A stretch of DNA of 64,000 nt, taken from positions 6,200,001 through 6,264,000 of the forward strand of contig NZ_CP132976.1 in NCBI RefSeq assembly GCF_030864005.1. The letters are read 5' to 3'. Below, one piece after another: positions 52,501-61,739 of this stretch (its first letter is position 1; each line of letters starts with the position of its first letter). Source of the stretch: Achromobacter seleniivolatilans (GTDB taxonomy: Bacteria > Pseudomonadota > Gammaproteobacteria > Burkholderiales > Burkholderiaceae_B). A model generated the notes under the pieces. The model did not search any database. It saw only the letters and a list, made by a program, of their open reading frames with translations, and was not told the DNA's origin. The position numbers were made by a program, and so were the translations under genes.

Positions 52501-55131
52501 ATGGCTTATCTCCCCGCCGGCCGCGCAAGCAGCCCCCGAACCGCCCGCGGCGCGCAGCACCGGATGACCCGGCTCACTTGCGCGGTACATGCCGCATTGG
52601 CCCTGACCGCCGTGTCTGCCGCCATGTTGCCGATCGCCAGTGCACAGGCTCAGACCTCGGTTCAGGGACAGTCTCAAGCGCAGGCGCGCAGCTATCGCAT
52701 TCCAGCTGGCATGCTGGCTGACGCCTTATCGCGCTTCGCGGATAACGCGGGCGTCACGGTGGTATTCGACGCGACGCTGGTGGGGCAACGCCGCACGGCT
52801 GGTCTGGACGGCGTGTACTCCGTAAACGAGGGTTTCGCGCGCCTTCTGGAAGGCAGCGGCCTGGCAGTTCAGCAGCGCAGCAACGGGGTGTTCGTTCTGC
52901 TCACCGCGCAGCCGGGCGGCGTGACGCAACTGGCGCCGGTCAAGGTGGAAGGCGAGGGCGCCGTCGTGACGCCAGCCTGGGAAACCACCACGGACCGCAA
53001 GCGCATGGACGAGTTGCAGATCAAGAACTGGAGCGATCTGGGCAAGCGCGCCGAGCCGGGCGTGAGCTTTAACCGTTCGAACAACAGCATCAACATCCGC
53101 GGCCTGGACCAGGACCGCGTGCTGACGCGCGTGGATGGCATCCGGCTGCCGTGGCTGGATGATGGCGCGCGCGGCGTGAAGGGCGGTCTGGAAGCCGTGG
53201 ATTTCAATAGCCTGTCGCGGCTGGATATCGTGCGCGGCGCCGACGCCAGCAGCGGCGGCTCCGGCGCAATCTCGGGCATTGCTGACCTGCACACGCTGAA
53301 TCCGTCAGACCTGCTGACCGATGGCAAGACCTTCGGCGCGCTGGCCAAGACGGACTACGATTCGGCGGACGCCAGCTGGGGCGCCAACGCTGCGCTGGCC
53401 GGACAGATCCACAGCAACACCTTCTGGCTGGTGCAGGCGGGCATGCGCAACGGCCATGACCTGGACAACCGCGGCGACGTGGGCGGCTATGGCCCCAATC
53501 GCAGCCAGCCCAGCCCCGAAGACTATGACCAGCGCAGCTTTCTGCTGAAGCTGCAACAGCGAGTGGAAGGTGGCCATCGCTTTGGCCTGACCGGTGAATA
53601 CTTCAAGCGCAATGCCGACGTGGACAGCATGTTCGAGCAGGGCGCGGGCACCAGCTATCTGTACGGCGAAAACAGCACCAGGAAAGAAACCGAACGCGAA
53701 CGCGTGTCGATGGACTACTCGTTCAGAGCGCCCGGCGAAGGCAGCCTGATCGATACCGCGACCGCCGTGGTGTATTGGCAGCGTCTGCGTCTGGATAACT
53801 CGCAGAACGGCATCCGCAGCGTCGATTCCCGCGCCCGCATCATCCCGGGCGACCCTTTCCGCTACGGTTTTCCCAGCGGCCCCTATGGCCGCAGCAATTC
53901 GATCCAGCAAACGATGTTTGGCGTGAACGGCGAATTGACCAAACGCCTGGCCGGCGCGTCCGTATCGCAGTTGTGGACGGTCGGCGGCGAATGGTATGGG
54001 AACAAGACCGAGCAGAATTCCAGCGGCTACGACAATTGCCCGACCTTGCGTCCGGGCCTGCCCGCGCCATTCGGTCCGCGTTCGTGCGACATGCTGCATA
54101 CCAACCAGGCCGATGTGCCGCAGTCCAAGGGCAACCAGTGGGCGTTGTGGGTGCAGGACGAATTCAGCTTTGCCGACGGCCGCTACACCGTCATGCCGGC
54201 CTTGCGTTACGACCACTACGAGCAAAAACCGCAATCCACGGATAGCTACGCCAGCAACCCGAATGCGGGCGCGCTGCCGTCGTCCAATGGCGGCAACCGC
54301 TTCTCGCCCAAGCTGCTGGCGACATGGAAGGCGATGGATGAACTGAGCTTGTACGCTCAGTACGCCTATGGCTTCAAGGCGCCAAGCCCCACCCAGCTCT
54401 ACACCAATTACGGTGGCCCTGGCACGTATCTGCGCGTGGGCAACCCCTATTTGAAACCCGAAACCAGCAAGGGCTGGGAACTGGGCGCCAAGATCGGCTC
54501 TGATGATCTGGGCGGTGCGTTATCGTTGTTTGATAATCGTTATCAGAACTTTATCGATGGCGATGTGCCGTTGAATGCCAGCTCGCCGCAGTGGCAGCCG
54601 TCGTGGGCGGGGCAGTACCCCTTGGGGGTGACGGGCAATGTGAATCGCGGCAAGGTGCGCATCTATGGCGCAGAAGCCAGCGCTCACTGGAAGTTCGCGC
54701 CCGGCTGGCGCACCTGGGGTTCGCTGGCCTGGGCCGTGGGCAAGGACGAAGGCACGGGCCAGTACCTGAATTCGGTGGCCCCGCTGAAAGCAGTGTTGGG
54801 CGTGGGGTATGGCCGCGACGTGTGGGGGGTGGATGCGCTGTTGACCACGGCCCTGCAACGCAACAAGGTGGAGTATCCCGAAGCGGCCGCGGGCACGCCC
54901 AATCCTGATTTCAAGGCGCCGGGCTATGGTGTGGTGGACCTGATGGGTTATTGGCGTCCCGCTTCGGTTAAGGGACTGCAAGTGCAGGCTGGCGTTTTCA
55001 ACCTGTTCGACAAGAAGTACTGGGAGGCCATCAACGTGCCGACCGCTGGCGCGATCACGATTCCGCGCGCGGTGGATTGGTACACGGAACCGGGACGCAG
55101 CGTGCGCGTCTCATTGACCTACCAGTATTGA
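52501..55131 (+). CDS. bhuR: TonB-dependent haem/haemoglobin receptor with STN signalling domain
   Basis: The 876-residue receptor has a long signal region, an STN domain (ARSYRIPAGMLADALSRFAD), a plug (VSFNRSNNSINIRGLDQDRV) and a barrel ending YQY. Haem-receptor signatures are present as FKAPSPTQLY (FRAP-like) and NPYLKPETSKGWELG (NPNL-like); no histidine lies between them. The STN domain links it to HurR/HurI signalling. ATG 52501 has AAAGGA upstream. The promoter interval has TACAAAT and, 17 bases on, TGTCC, which may be a HurI promoter. Confidence 0.95.
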   Translation: MAYLPAGRASSPRTARGAQHRMTRLTCAVHAALALTAVSAAMLPIASAQAQTSVQGQSQAQARSYRIPAGMLADALSRFADNAGVTVVFDATLVGQRRTAGLDGVYSVNEGFARLLEGSGLAVQQRSNGVFVLLTAQPGGVTQLAPVKVEGEGAVVTPAWETTTDRKRMDELQIKNWSDLGKRAEPGVSFNRSNNSINIRGLDQDRVLTRVDGIRLPWLDDGARGVKGGLEAVDFNSLSRLDIVRGADASSGGSGAISGIADLHTLNPSDLLTDGKTFGALAKTDYDSADASWGANAALAGQIHSNTFWLVQAGMRNGHDLDNRGDVGGYGPNRSQPSPEDYDQRSFLLKLQQRVEGGHRFGLTGEYFKRNADVDSMFEQGAGTSYLYGENSTRKETERERVSMDYSFRAPGEGSLIDTATAVVYWQRLRLDNSQNGIRSVDSRARIIPGDPFRYGFPSGPYGRSNSIQQTMFGVNGELTKRLAGASVSQLWTVGGEWYGNKTEQNSSGYDNCPTLRPGLPAPFGPRSCDMLHTNQADVPQSKGNQWALWVQDEFSFADGRYTVMPALRYDHYEQKPQSTDSYASNPNAGALPSSNGGNRFSPKLLATWKAMDELSLYAQYAYGFKAPSPTQLYTNYGGPGTYLRVGNPYLKPETSKGWELGAKIGSDDLGGALSLFDNRYQNFIDGDVPLNASSPQWQPSWAGQYPLGVTGNVNRGKVRIYGAEASAHWKFAPGWRTWGSLAWAVGKDEGTGQYLNSVAPLKAVLGVGYGRDVWGVDALLTTALQRNKVEYPEAAAGTPNPDFKAPGYGVVDLMGYWRPASVKGLQVQAGVFNLFDKKYWEAINVPTAGAITIPRAVDWYTEPGRSVRVSLTYQY

Positions 55132-55139
55132 TTCCGCGC

Positions 55140-55178
55140 TGCCGCCGTCCGGCGTCAGCCGGGATGGCGGCGGCTTTT
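55140..55178 (+). terminator. hairpin between bhuR and bhuS
   Basis: GCCGCC and GGCGGC arms with inner CCGGC/GCCGG pairs form a GC-rich hairpin followed by TTTTC. It begins about ten bases after the bhuR stop. It may be a partial terminator that lowers bhuSTUV relative to bhuR. Confidence 0.55.
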
Positions 55179-55210
55179 CGCAATGATGAGGAACGGCCGG
55201 AGGGCCTACG

Positions 55211-56257
55211 ATGACGAACACAGATTTCACGACCCGCGCTCAAGCACTGCGCGCCCGCAACGAGGTTCTGGCCGCGTCGCAACCCGGGCTGCGCGCCCGC
55301 AATCTGGCCCAGACGCTGGGCGTATCCGAAGCAGAATGGGTGGCTGCGGGCTGTGCCGGCGTGAAGGCAACGGCCTTGCATGGCGTGCCGCAAGAGATCT
55401 TTCGCGAATTGGGCAGCTTGGGCGAAGTCATGGCGTTGACGCGCAATGACTGGTGTGTCCACGAGCGCCATGGCGTCTACGAAGGCATCCAGGCTGATGG
55501 CCCGGTGGGTCTGGTGTTGGGACCGGACATCGACTTGCGCGTGTTTTTCAGCGCGTGGAAGTCCGCCTGGGCAATCGAACAAGACGGCCGGCACAGCCTG
55601 CAATTTTTTGACGGCGCAGGCGTGGCGGTGCACAAGGTCTATCGCACTGATGCCACCAATGCCGCAGCCTGGGATGCGCTCGTCGCCAAGTTCGCGGGCG
55701 AATCGCAATGGCCTGAAACCGAGCCCTATGCCGCCGCTACCGACGCCGATCAGGTGGAAGACAGCGCGGCCTGGCGCGAAGCGTGGCTGGGCATGAAAGA
55801 CACGCACGAATTCTTCCCCTTGCTGCGCAAATTCAAGGTGTCGCGTCTGGCTGCGCTGGCCGCAGCGGGTGAAGATCTGGCGCAACCGGTGCCCGCGGAA
55901 TCCGTGGAACGCATGCTGCAATCGGCTGCCGAGTCCGGCCTGTCCATCATGTGTTTTGTGGGCAACCGCGGCATGATCCAGATTCATACCGGACCGGTGC
56001 AGCAGTTGCGCCGTACCGGCCCCTGGTACAACGTGCTGGACCCGAAGTTCAATCTGCATCTGGACACAACTGCCATCGCGTCAGCCTGGGTAGTGAACAA
56101 GCCTACATCCGATGGCTGGGTGACCTCTCTTGAGGTGTACGCTGATACGGGCGATCTGATCGTGCAATTCTTCGGTGAACGCAAGCCGGGCAAGCCGGAA
56201 CTGACGGGCTGGCGCGAGTTGATGGCCAGTCTGTGCAGCGTACCGCTGGCCGTCTGA
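55211..56257 (+). CDS. bhuS: haem-handling protein of the HmuS/HemS family
   Basis: The 348-residue cytoplasmic protein has the two internal repeats of HemS-type proteins (LGEVMALTRNDWCVHERHGVYEG, and LSIMCFVGNRGMIQIHTGPVQ). It binds imported haem and may deliver or degrade it. H-rich HERHG is a likely haem-ligand region. ATG 55211 follows GGAGGG. Confidence 0.93.
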   Translation: MTNTDFTTRAQALRARNEVLAASQPGLRARNLAQTLGVSEAEWVAAGCAGVKATALHGVPQEIFRELGSLGEVMALTRNDWCVHERHGVYEGIQADGPVGLVLGPDIDLRVFFSAWKSAWAIEQDGRHSLQFFDGAGVAVHKVYRTDATNAAAWDALVAKFAGESQWPETEPYAAATDADQVEDSAAWREAWLGMKDTHEFFPLLRKFKVSRLAALAAAGEDLAQPVPAESVERMLQSAAESGLSIMCFVGNRGMIQIHTGPVQQLRRTGPWYNVLDPKFNLHLDTTAIASAWVVNKPTSDGWVTSLEVYADTGDLIVQFFGERKPGKPELTGWRELMASLCSVPLAV

Positions 56258-56272
56258 GCGCATAAGGACGAA

Positions 56273-57109
56273 GTGATGAAGAAATGGTTGGCAGTAGCAG
56301 CAGCTTGGGCAATGGCGGCAACGGCGCACGCGGCGCCGCCCGCTCGCGTGGTTACGTTGGGCGGCAGCGTGACTGAAATCGTGTATCAGCTGGGGCAGGG
56401 CGGAAAACTGGTGGGAGACGACCTTTCCAGCCTGTACCCGGAGGCCGCGACCAAGCTGCCGCGTGTCGGCTATTACCGCGCGGTGCCGGTTGAAGGCGTG
56501 TTGTCGCTGAAGCCGGATCTGGTGCTGGCGTCCGAGCAAGCCGGGCCACCCGAGGCGCTCAAGCGTCTGGCTGGTGTTGGCGTGCGGGTCGTCAGCGTTC
56601 CAGATATGCCGTCAGTGGATTCACTTAAAGCGCGCATCCGCAGCGTAGCCGCCGCGCTGGATGTCGCGCCCGCCGGTGAAAAACTGGTGGAAGAGGTCAC
56701 GCAGGAACTGGCGCGTGCCGAGGCCATCCCGCCAACGCGCGCCCGTGCGCTGATGCTGATCAATCGTACCGGCGCCCCGCAAGCTGCCGGCCGCGATACC
56801 GCCGCCAACGAAATCATGCACCTGGCGGGTCTGACGAATGTGCTGCATGACCAGCAGGGCTACAAGCCCTTGTCGGCTGAAGCCTTGGGTGTTTTGGCGC
56901 CTGATGTGATTGTGGTGACGCAAGCATCGCTGGATGCCGGTGGCGGCATGGATGCCTTGCTGCGCATGCCCGGAATCGCGTCCACGCCTGCGGCCGCCAA
57001 GCGCCGCGTGGTGGTGATGGATGACTTGCTGATATTGGGCATGGGGCCGCGTTTGCCGTTGGCTTTGACCCAGCTTAAACAAGAGATCGCCCATGTCATG
57101 GCGCGTTAG
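56273..57109 (+). CDS. bhuT: periplasmic haem-binding protein
   Basis: The 278-residue protein has a signal peptide (to AHAAPP) and the HmuT class III binding fold (VVTLGGSVTEIVYQLGQGGKLVG, then PRVGYYRAVPVEGVLSLKPDLVLAS). The conserved tyrosine pair region YYRAV fits haem binding by HmuT/PhuT. It follows bhuS by 15 bases and overlaps bhuU by 17. Confidence 0.94.
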   Translation: MMKKWLAVAAAWAMAATAHAAPPARVVTLGGSVTEIVYQLGQGGKLVGDDLSSLYPEAATKLPRVGYYRAVPVEGVLSLKPDLVLASEQAGPPEALKRLAGVGVRVVSVPDMPSVDSLKARIRSVAAALDVAPAGEKLVEEVTQELARAEAIPPTRARALMLINRTGAPQAAGRDTAANEIMHLAGLTNVLHDQQGYKPLSAEALGVLAPDVIVVTQASLDAGGGMDALLRMPGIASTPAAAKRRVVVMDDLLILGMGPRLPLALTQLKQEIAHVMAR

Positions 57110-58091
57110 CGCGCCCTTGGCGTTAAGCATGCTGGGCGCGGCGCTACTGCTGGCAATCGTCGCGGCGACGGCAAGCGGCGCGGTAGCGATTCCCCTTCGT
57201 GAATTGCCCTCCTTGCTTTGGGGCGCGCCCACGCCAGAAAACGCGCTGTGGCGCAATGTACTGATCGACATCCGCCTGCCCCGGGTGCTTTTTGCGTTGG
57301 TGACGGGCGCCGGGCTGGCGATTTCAGGCGCGGCGATGCAGGCTCTGTTTCGCAACCCTTTGGCCGAACCCGGACTCATGGGCATTTCGGCCGGCGGCGC
57401 GGTGGGCGCGGTCGCGGCGATTGTGCTGACCTCGGGCGGTTTCTGGGTCACCGCCCCAGCCGCGTTTGCCGGCAGCCTCGCGGCCACCTTCTGCGCTTAT
57501 GCGGTGGGCAGGCGCGTTCCAGGCGTGGCAGGTCTGCTGCTGGCGGGTGTGGCGATCACCGCGATGTCATTCAGCCTGATCGGCCTGTTCACATTCGTTG
57601 CCACGGACGCGCAACTGCGCGACCTGACGTTCTGGAACATGGGCAGTCTGGGGGGCGCCAATTGGACGGTGCTGGCGTTTCTCGGCCCGTGGGTGCTGCT
57701 GATAAGTGGTTGGCTGATCACCCAGTGGCGCGTCATGAACGCCTTGCTGCTGGGTGAACGAGAGGCCCAGCATCTGGGTTATTCGCTCAAGCGCGTGCGC
57801 GCCCGGCTGGTGCTGGCCAGCGCATTGATCGTGGGGCCGCTGGTGGCGGCAACGGGCACCATCGTCTTTGTCGGGCTGGTGGTACCGCACCTGGTGCGCA
57901 TGACCTTGGGCGCCAATCACCGCTTGCTGCTGCCCGCCACGGTGATCGCGGGCGCGCTGGCGCTGATTCTGGCAGATTGGCTGGCCCGCACCGCCGTCGT
58001 ACCGGCAGAACTGCCCATCGGTTTGGTAACCGGTCTGGTGGGCGGCCCGTTCTTTCTGTGGCTGCTGTCGCGCGGCCGGAGGACCGGATGA
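57093..58091 (+). CDS. bhuU: haem ABC transporter permease
   Basis: The 332-residue FecCD-type permease has ten helices with IRLPRVLFALVTGAGLAISGAAMQALFRNPLAEPGLMG and FVGLVVPHLVRMTLGANHR. It moves haem across the inner membrane. It overlaps bhuT upstream by 17 bases and bhuV downstream by four (ATGA). Confidence 0.95.
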   Translation: MSWRVSAPLALSMLGAALLLAIVAATASGAVAIPLRELPSLLWGAPTPENALWRNVLIDIRLPRVLFALVTGAGLAISGAAMQALFRNPLAEPGLMGISAGGAVGAVAAIVLTSGGFWVTAPAAFAGSLAATFCAYAVGRRVPGVAGLLLAGVAITAMSFSLIGLFTFVATDAQLRDLTFWNMGSLGGANWTVLAFLGPWVLLISGWLITQWRVMNALLLGEREAQHLGYSLKRVRARLVLASALIVGPLVAATGTIVFVGLVVPHLVRMTLGANHRLLLPATVIAGALALILADWLARTAVVPAELPIGLVTGLVGGPFFLWLLSRGRRTG

Positions 58092-58876
58092 TGCTTGCCG
58101 CACACAATCTGACCCTCAGCCGAGGCGGCGTCCGTATTCTGGATGATGTGTCGGTGGCGATACATCCGGGTGAAGTCGTGGGACTGCTGGGCGCCAATGG
58201 CGCAGGCAAATCCACCTTGCTCAGTGCGCTGTCATTTGAGCTGTCGCCCGACGCGGGCCAGGTGGTTCTGGATGGCGCCGGGCTGGCTGGCATCTCGCAC
58301 GGCCGGCAGGCGCGTAAACGCGCCGTGCTGCCGCAAAAACCCGGCCTGACGTTCGACCTGAACGTGCGCGAAGTGGTCGCCATGGGCGCCTACCCGTTTC
58401 CGGAGTTGTCACCGGCTGTGGTGGATGGGCTGGTGACCCAGGCCTTGGAATGGGCCGACGCAGGATATTTGGGCGGCCGCCGCTACCCCGAGTTGTCTGG
58501 TGGCGAACAGCAGCGCGTGCAGTTTGCGCGGGTGCTGGTGCAGTGCCATGCCGGGCGCGCGCCTGGCGAAGCCCGTTACTTGTTGCTGGACGAACCCACG
58601 GCCAGTCTGGACCCCAAGCATCAAAGCGATCTGCTGCGCCGGGCATGGGAGTTGGCCCATGCGGGCAATACGGGCGTACTGGTGATCTTGCACGATATGA
58701 ATATGGCGGCGCGTTGGTGTGACCGGCTGCTGTTGCTGGCCGGTGGACGCAGCATCGCTCTGGGGGCTCCCGCCCAGGTGCTGACCCCTGCCAATCTGTA
58801 TCTGGCCTATGGCATCGACGCCCAAGTCATCGCCCATCCTTTGCAATCGGACCGCTTGTTGGTGCTGACGGCGTGA
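58088..58876 (+). CDS. bhuV: haem ABC transporter ATP-binding protein
   Basis: The 262-residue ATPase has Walker A GANGAGKST, signature LSGGEQQRV, Walker B YLLLDEPTASLDP and the H-loop ILHDMN. It powers BhuU. ATG 58088 overlaps the bhuU stop; a second ATG at 58091 is possible. Last gene of the operon. Confidence 0.95.
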   Translation: MMLAAHNLTLSRGGVRILDDVSVAIHPGEVVGLLGANGAGKSTLLSALSFELSPDAGQVVLDGAGLAGISHGRQARKRAVLPQKPGLTFDLNVREVVAMGAYPFPELSPAVVDGLVTQALEWADAGYLGGRRYPELSGGEQQRVQFARVLVQCHAGRAPGEARYLLLDEPTASLDPKHQSDLLRRAWELAHAGNTGVLVILHDMNMAARWCDRLLLLAGGRSIALGAPAQVLTPANLYLAYGIDAQVIAHPLQSDRLLVLTA

Positions 58877-58955
58877 CGCGGGTCGCCGGGCCGGTAAAAT
58901 AGGCAATACATCTCTATTTGCCTCTTTTACCCATCACCCAACAGGACCCCGTGTC

Positions 58956-59438
58956 ATGCCTACTTTTGACGTCGTCTCCGAAGTCGACAAACACGAACTC
59001 AGCAACGCTATCGACCAAGCCAATCGCGAACTGGTCACCCGGTTTGACTTCAAGGGCACCGATGCCAAGTTCGAACTGGACGGCTTTGTCGTGAATCAGG
59101 TGGCCTCCAGCGCGTTCCAGCTCAAGCAGATGCTGGACATTCTGCGCGGCCGCTTGTCTGCGCGCGGCATCGACGTGCGTTGCCTGGACGTTGCCGACCC
59201 GCTGGAAAATCTGGGCGGCGCGCGCCAGAAGGTCACCATCAAACAGGGCATTGAACAGCCCGTGGCCAAGAAACTGATCGCCGCCATCAAGAACGCCAAG
59301 CTCAAGGTCGAATGCCAGATCAACGGCGACAAGCTGCGTATCACCGGCAAGAAGCGCGACGACTTGCAAACCGCCATCGCGCTCTTGAAAAAGACCGATG
59401 TTGAACTGCCCTTGCAGTTCGAGAACTTCCGCGACTAA
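58956..59438 (+). CDS. yajQ: YajQ-family nucleotide-binding protein
   Basis: The 160-residue protein has the two ferredoxin-like domains of YajQ: PTFDVVSEVDKHELSNAIDQA at the start and IKNAKLKVECQINGDKLRITGKKRDDLQ near the end. Homologues bind cyclic di-GMP. It is a single gene, 79 bases after bhuV. Confidence 0.95.
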   Translation: MPTFDVVSEVDKHELSNAIDQANRELVTRFDFKGTDAKFELDGFVVNQVASSAFQLKQMLDILRGRLSARGIDVRCLDVADPLENLGGARQKVTIKQGIEQPVAKKLIAAIKNAKLKVECQINGDKLRITGKKRDDLQTAIALLKKTDVELPLQFENFRD

Positions 59439-59481
59439 ACGCGGGGCCGGCCCGGCGCCAAGCCCGGCCGGCAGGAAATCT

Positions 59482-60927
59482 TCACGCCGTCCACAGATGC
59501 TGGGCGGCGTAGGCGCGCCAGGGGCGCCATTGTTCGGACCGCGCCAGTAGCTGCGCTGCGGACACGTCGCGTGATTCCAGCCGCTCCAGCGCGCGGATCA
59601 ATCCGATGTCGGCTGATGGAAAGGCGTCCGGCTCCCGCAATTGGCGCAAGGCTATGTACTGCGCCGTCCATTCTCCTACGCCACGAATCTTGCGCAGACG
59701 CGCCACGGCTTCGTCCAGCCCGCTCGCCGCATCAAACAGGTGCTTGTCGGCCACGGCCGCGGCCGCTACCGCCGACAGCGTCGCGGCCCGGCTGCGTGGC
59801 ATGCCCAGTGACGCCAGCTCTGCTGCCGCAACCGTCTCGGGTTCGGGAAAGACATGGGTCAATGCGCCTTCGGCCTGCGTCATGGGCACGCCATGCGCCG
59901 CGACGAGCTTACCGGCCAGGCGAATGGCGGCGGCTACGGTGATTTGTTGGCCCAGAACGGCCCGCATCGCCAGTTCAAAGCCATCCCACGCGCCCGGCAC
60001 GCGCAGCCCGGGCCGCGCCTGAATAAGGGCGGTCATAACGGGGTCCTGCGCAAACTGCGCGGCAATGGCTACGGGGTCGCTGGCCAGGTCGAAGACGCGC
60101 CTGACCCGCGCAATGATGGCAGGCAGCGCCTGAAGGCGGGGAAAACGCACCGTGACTTGCAGGGCATTGCCCGTCCCAGGGCGTACCGTCATCGTGCCTT
60201 GATGCCCCTCCAGGCTGATGGTGCGGGCATAGCTGTCTTCGCCGACCTGTTCGATGCCGGTAATGGCGCGCAAGCGCAGGAAATCCAGCATGGCCGCCCA
60301 GTCGTAGGGCGGGCGGTACCGCAGCAGCAGTTTTATTTCACCTTGCTGCCCGGCTGACACCTCGGGTTTCTCTGAGCGCCGCAGTTCGCCGGGCGTGCGC
60401 CCGAACAAATCCAGAAATATCTCGTTGAACCGGCGGATGCTGCCAAAGCCCGAAGCGAAGGCAATTTCCGCCATGGGCAGGTGCGTCTCGTGGATCAGTT
60501 GCTTGGCCAGCAGCACGCGGCGCGTCTGGGCTACGGCAATGGGTGACGCGCCCACATGCTGGCGAAACTGACGCCGCAATTGGCGGTCGCCCACGCCCAG
60601 CCGTTCTGCAAGCGTCTCCACGCCGTCCTCGTCCAGCGCGCCCAGTTCTATCAGTTGCAAGGCGCGAGCCACACTGGCGGGCATTTCGTGTCCGGGCCCC
60701 AGCTCTGGCGCGGTCTCGGGCCTGCAACGCAGACACGGGTGATACCCGGCCTCTTGCGCGGCGGCGGCCGTGGTGTAGAAGGTTACGTTCTTCGACAGCG
60801 GCGTGCGTGCCGGGCAGACAGGGCGGCAATAGATACGAGTCGTTTTAACCGCCGTGAAAAAGCGGCCGTCGTAACGGGCATCGCGCACTTGGATGGCGCT
60901 GTAACAGGCGTCGTGATTGAGGTCCAT
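59482..60927 (-). CDS. alkA: Ada-AlkA fusion: methyl-phosphotriester sensor plus 3-methyladenine glycosylase
   Basis: The 481-residue protein has an Ada zinc domain (C34, C38, C65, C68), an AraC-type helix-turn-helix (LAERLGVGDRQLRRQFRQHVGASPI) and an AlkA domain with helix-hairpin-helix (IRKIRGVGEWTAQYIALRQL, partly) and catalytic aspartate region FPSADIGL. It excises alkylated bases and probably activates its own regulon after methylation of C34 or C38. It diverges from ogt across a 49-bp palindrome. Confidence 0.94.
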   Translation of the reverse strand: MDLNHDACYSAIQVRDARYDGRFFTAVKTTRIYCRPVCPARTPLSKNVTFYTTAAAAQEAGYHPCLRCRPETAPELGPGHEMPASVARALQLIELGALDEDGVETLAERLGVGDRQLRRQFRQHVGASPIAVAQTRRVLLAKQLIHETHLPMAEIAFASGFGSIRRFNEIFLDLFGRTPGELRRSEKPEVSAGQQGEIKLLLRYRPPYDWAAMLDFLRLRAITGIEQVGEDSYARTISLEGHQGTMTVRPGTGNALQVTVRFPRLQALPAIIARVRRVFDLASDPVAIAAQFAQDPVMTALIQARPGLRVPGAWDGFELAMRAVLGQQITVAAAIRLAGKLVAAHGVPMTQAEGALTHVFPEPETVAAAELASLGMPRSRAATLSAVAAAAVADKHLFDAASGLDEAVARLRKIRGVGEWTAQYIALRQLREPDAFPSADIGLIRALERLESRDVSAAQLLARSEQWRPWRAYAAQHLWTA

Positions 60928-60962
60928 GTGCTGATACTAATGCTGCTTCCGGGCAGGATCTA

Positions 60963-61011
60963 GCGGTTTTCGGACACGGTGGTGTAAGTCACACTCGTGT
61001 CCGAAAACCGC
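60963..61011. repeat. 49-bp palindrome between alkA and ogt
   Basis: GCGGTTTTCGGACACG (60963-60978) and CGTGTCCGAAAACCGC (60996-61011) are perfect 16-base inverted arms. The 17-base spacer contains GTGT and ACAC, a smaller inverted pair. It is centred in the 144-base interval between the two divergent starts, so an operator is the best reading. Confidence 0.6.
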
Positions 61012-61071
61012 CAGCCCAACGTGGCTCGCCGCCCTATATTTTCACCATCATTCTTGTCAGGAGCAGGCGCT

Positions 61072-61602
61072 ATGCCGGTTCAAATTTTTGCCCTGGAACG
61101 GGTCGCCACTCCCATCGGCCGGATGCTTGTGCTGACTGACGCGCAGCAGCATCTGCGCGCGGTGGATTGGCAAGACTTCGAGCCGCGCATGCATACCTTG
61201 TTGCGCCGGCAGTACGGCAAGAACGCCGTGCAGCTCCACGATGCCCAACACCCCTCTGCCGCACGGCGCGCGCTGGAGGCCTATTTCGACGGCGACATCA
61301 CCGCTATTGCCGGGCTGCCGGTTGCGCTGGGCGGCACGGAGTTTCAACGGCAGGTATGGCAAGCGCTGCGCGGTATCGACGGCGGCAGCACCGTCAGCTA
61401 CGGCGTCCTGGCGATGCGCATTCAACGGCCCACCGCCGTGCGCGCCGTGGGTCTGGCCAATGGCGCGAACCCCGTGGGCATCGTGATCCCCTGCCACCGG
61501 GTGATTGGCGCCAACGCGTCGCTGACTGGTTACGGCGGCGGGCTGCACCGCAAGCGCTGGTTACTGGATCACGAGGCCCAACACGGCACGGCACTCAAAT
61601 AA
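61072..61602 (+). CDS. ogt: methylated-DNA-protein-cysteine methyltransferase
   Basis: The 176-residue protein has VALGGTEFQRQVWQALRGI and the active-site IPCHRVIG with acceptor C141. It removes O6-methylguanine by suicide transfer. ATG 61072 has AGGAG upstream; an extension back to 60997 runs into the palindrome and is rejected. It forms a repair pair with the divergent alkA. Confidence 0.95.
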   Translation: MPVQIFALERVATPIGRMLVLTDAQQHLRAVDWQDFEPRMHTLLRRQYGKNAVQLHDAQHPSAARRALEAYFDGDITAIAGLPVALGGTEFQRQVWQALRGIDGGSTVSYGVLAMRIQRPTAVRAVGLANGANPVGIVIPCHRVIGANASLTGYGGGLHRKRWLLDHEAQHGTALK

Positions 61603-61739
61603 GCTCGAAGCGAGGTCAAATATGGACCTGCCCGGCAAGTGGTAGTCTTGGCTTGTCTCGGGGGTTGTATCTTTGCTGACGATGCCAGGCAGGCGTCGTG
61701 CTTGCGGTCCCCCGGCTCAGTTCTGCCACGGGAGTCCAC

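Noticed and set aside
59441..59472. GC-rich self-complementary stretch after yajQ
   Set aside because: Several alternative pairings of GGCCGG repeats but no defined stem-loop plus T-run; too ambiguous to call.
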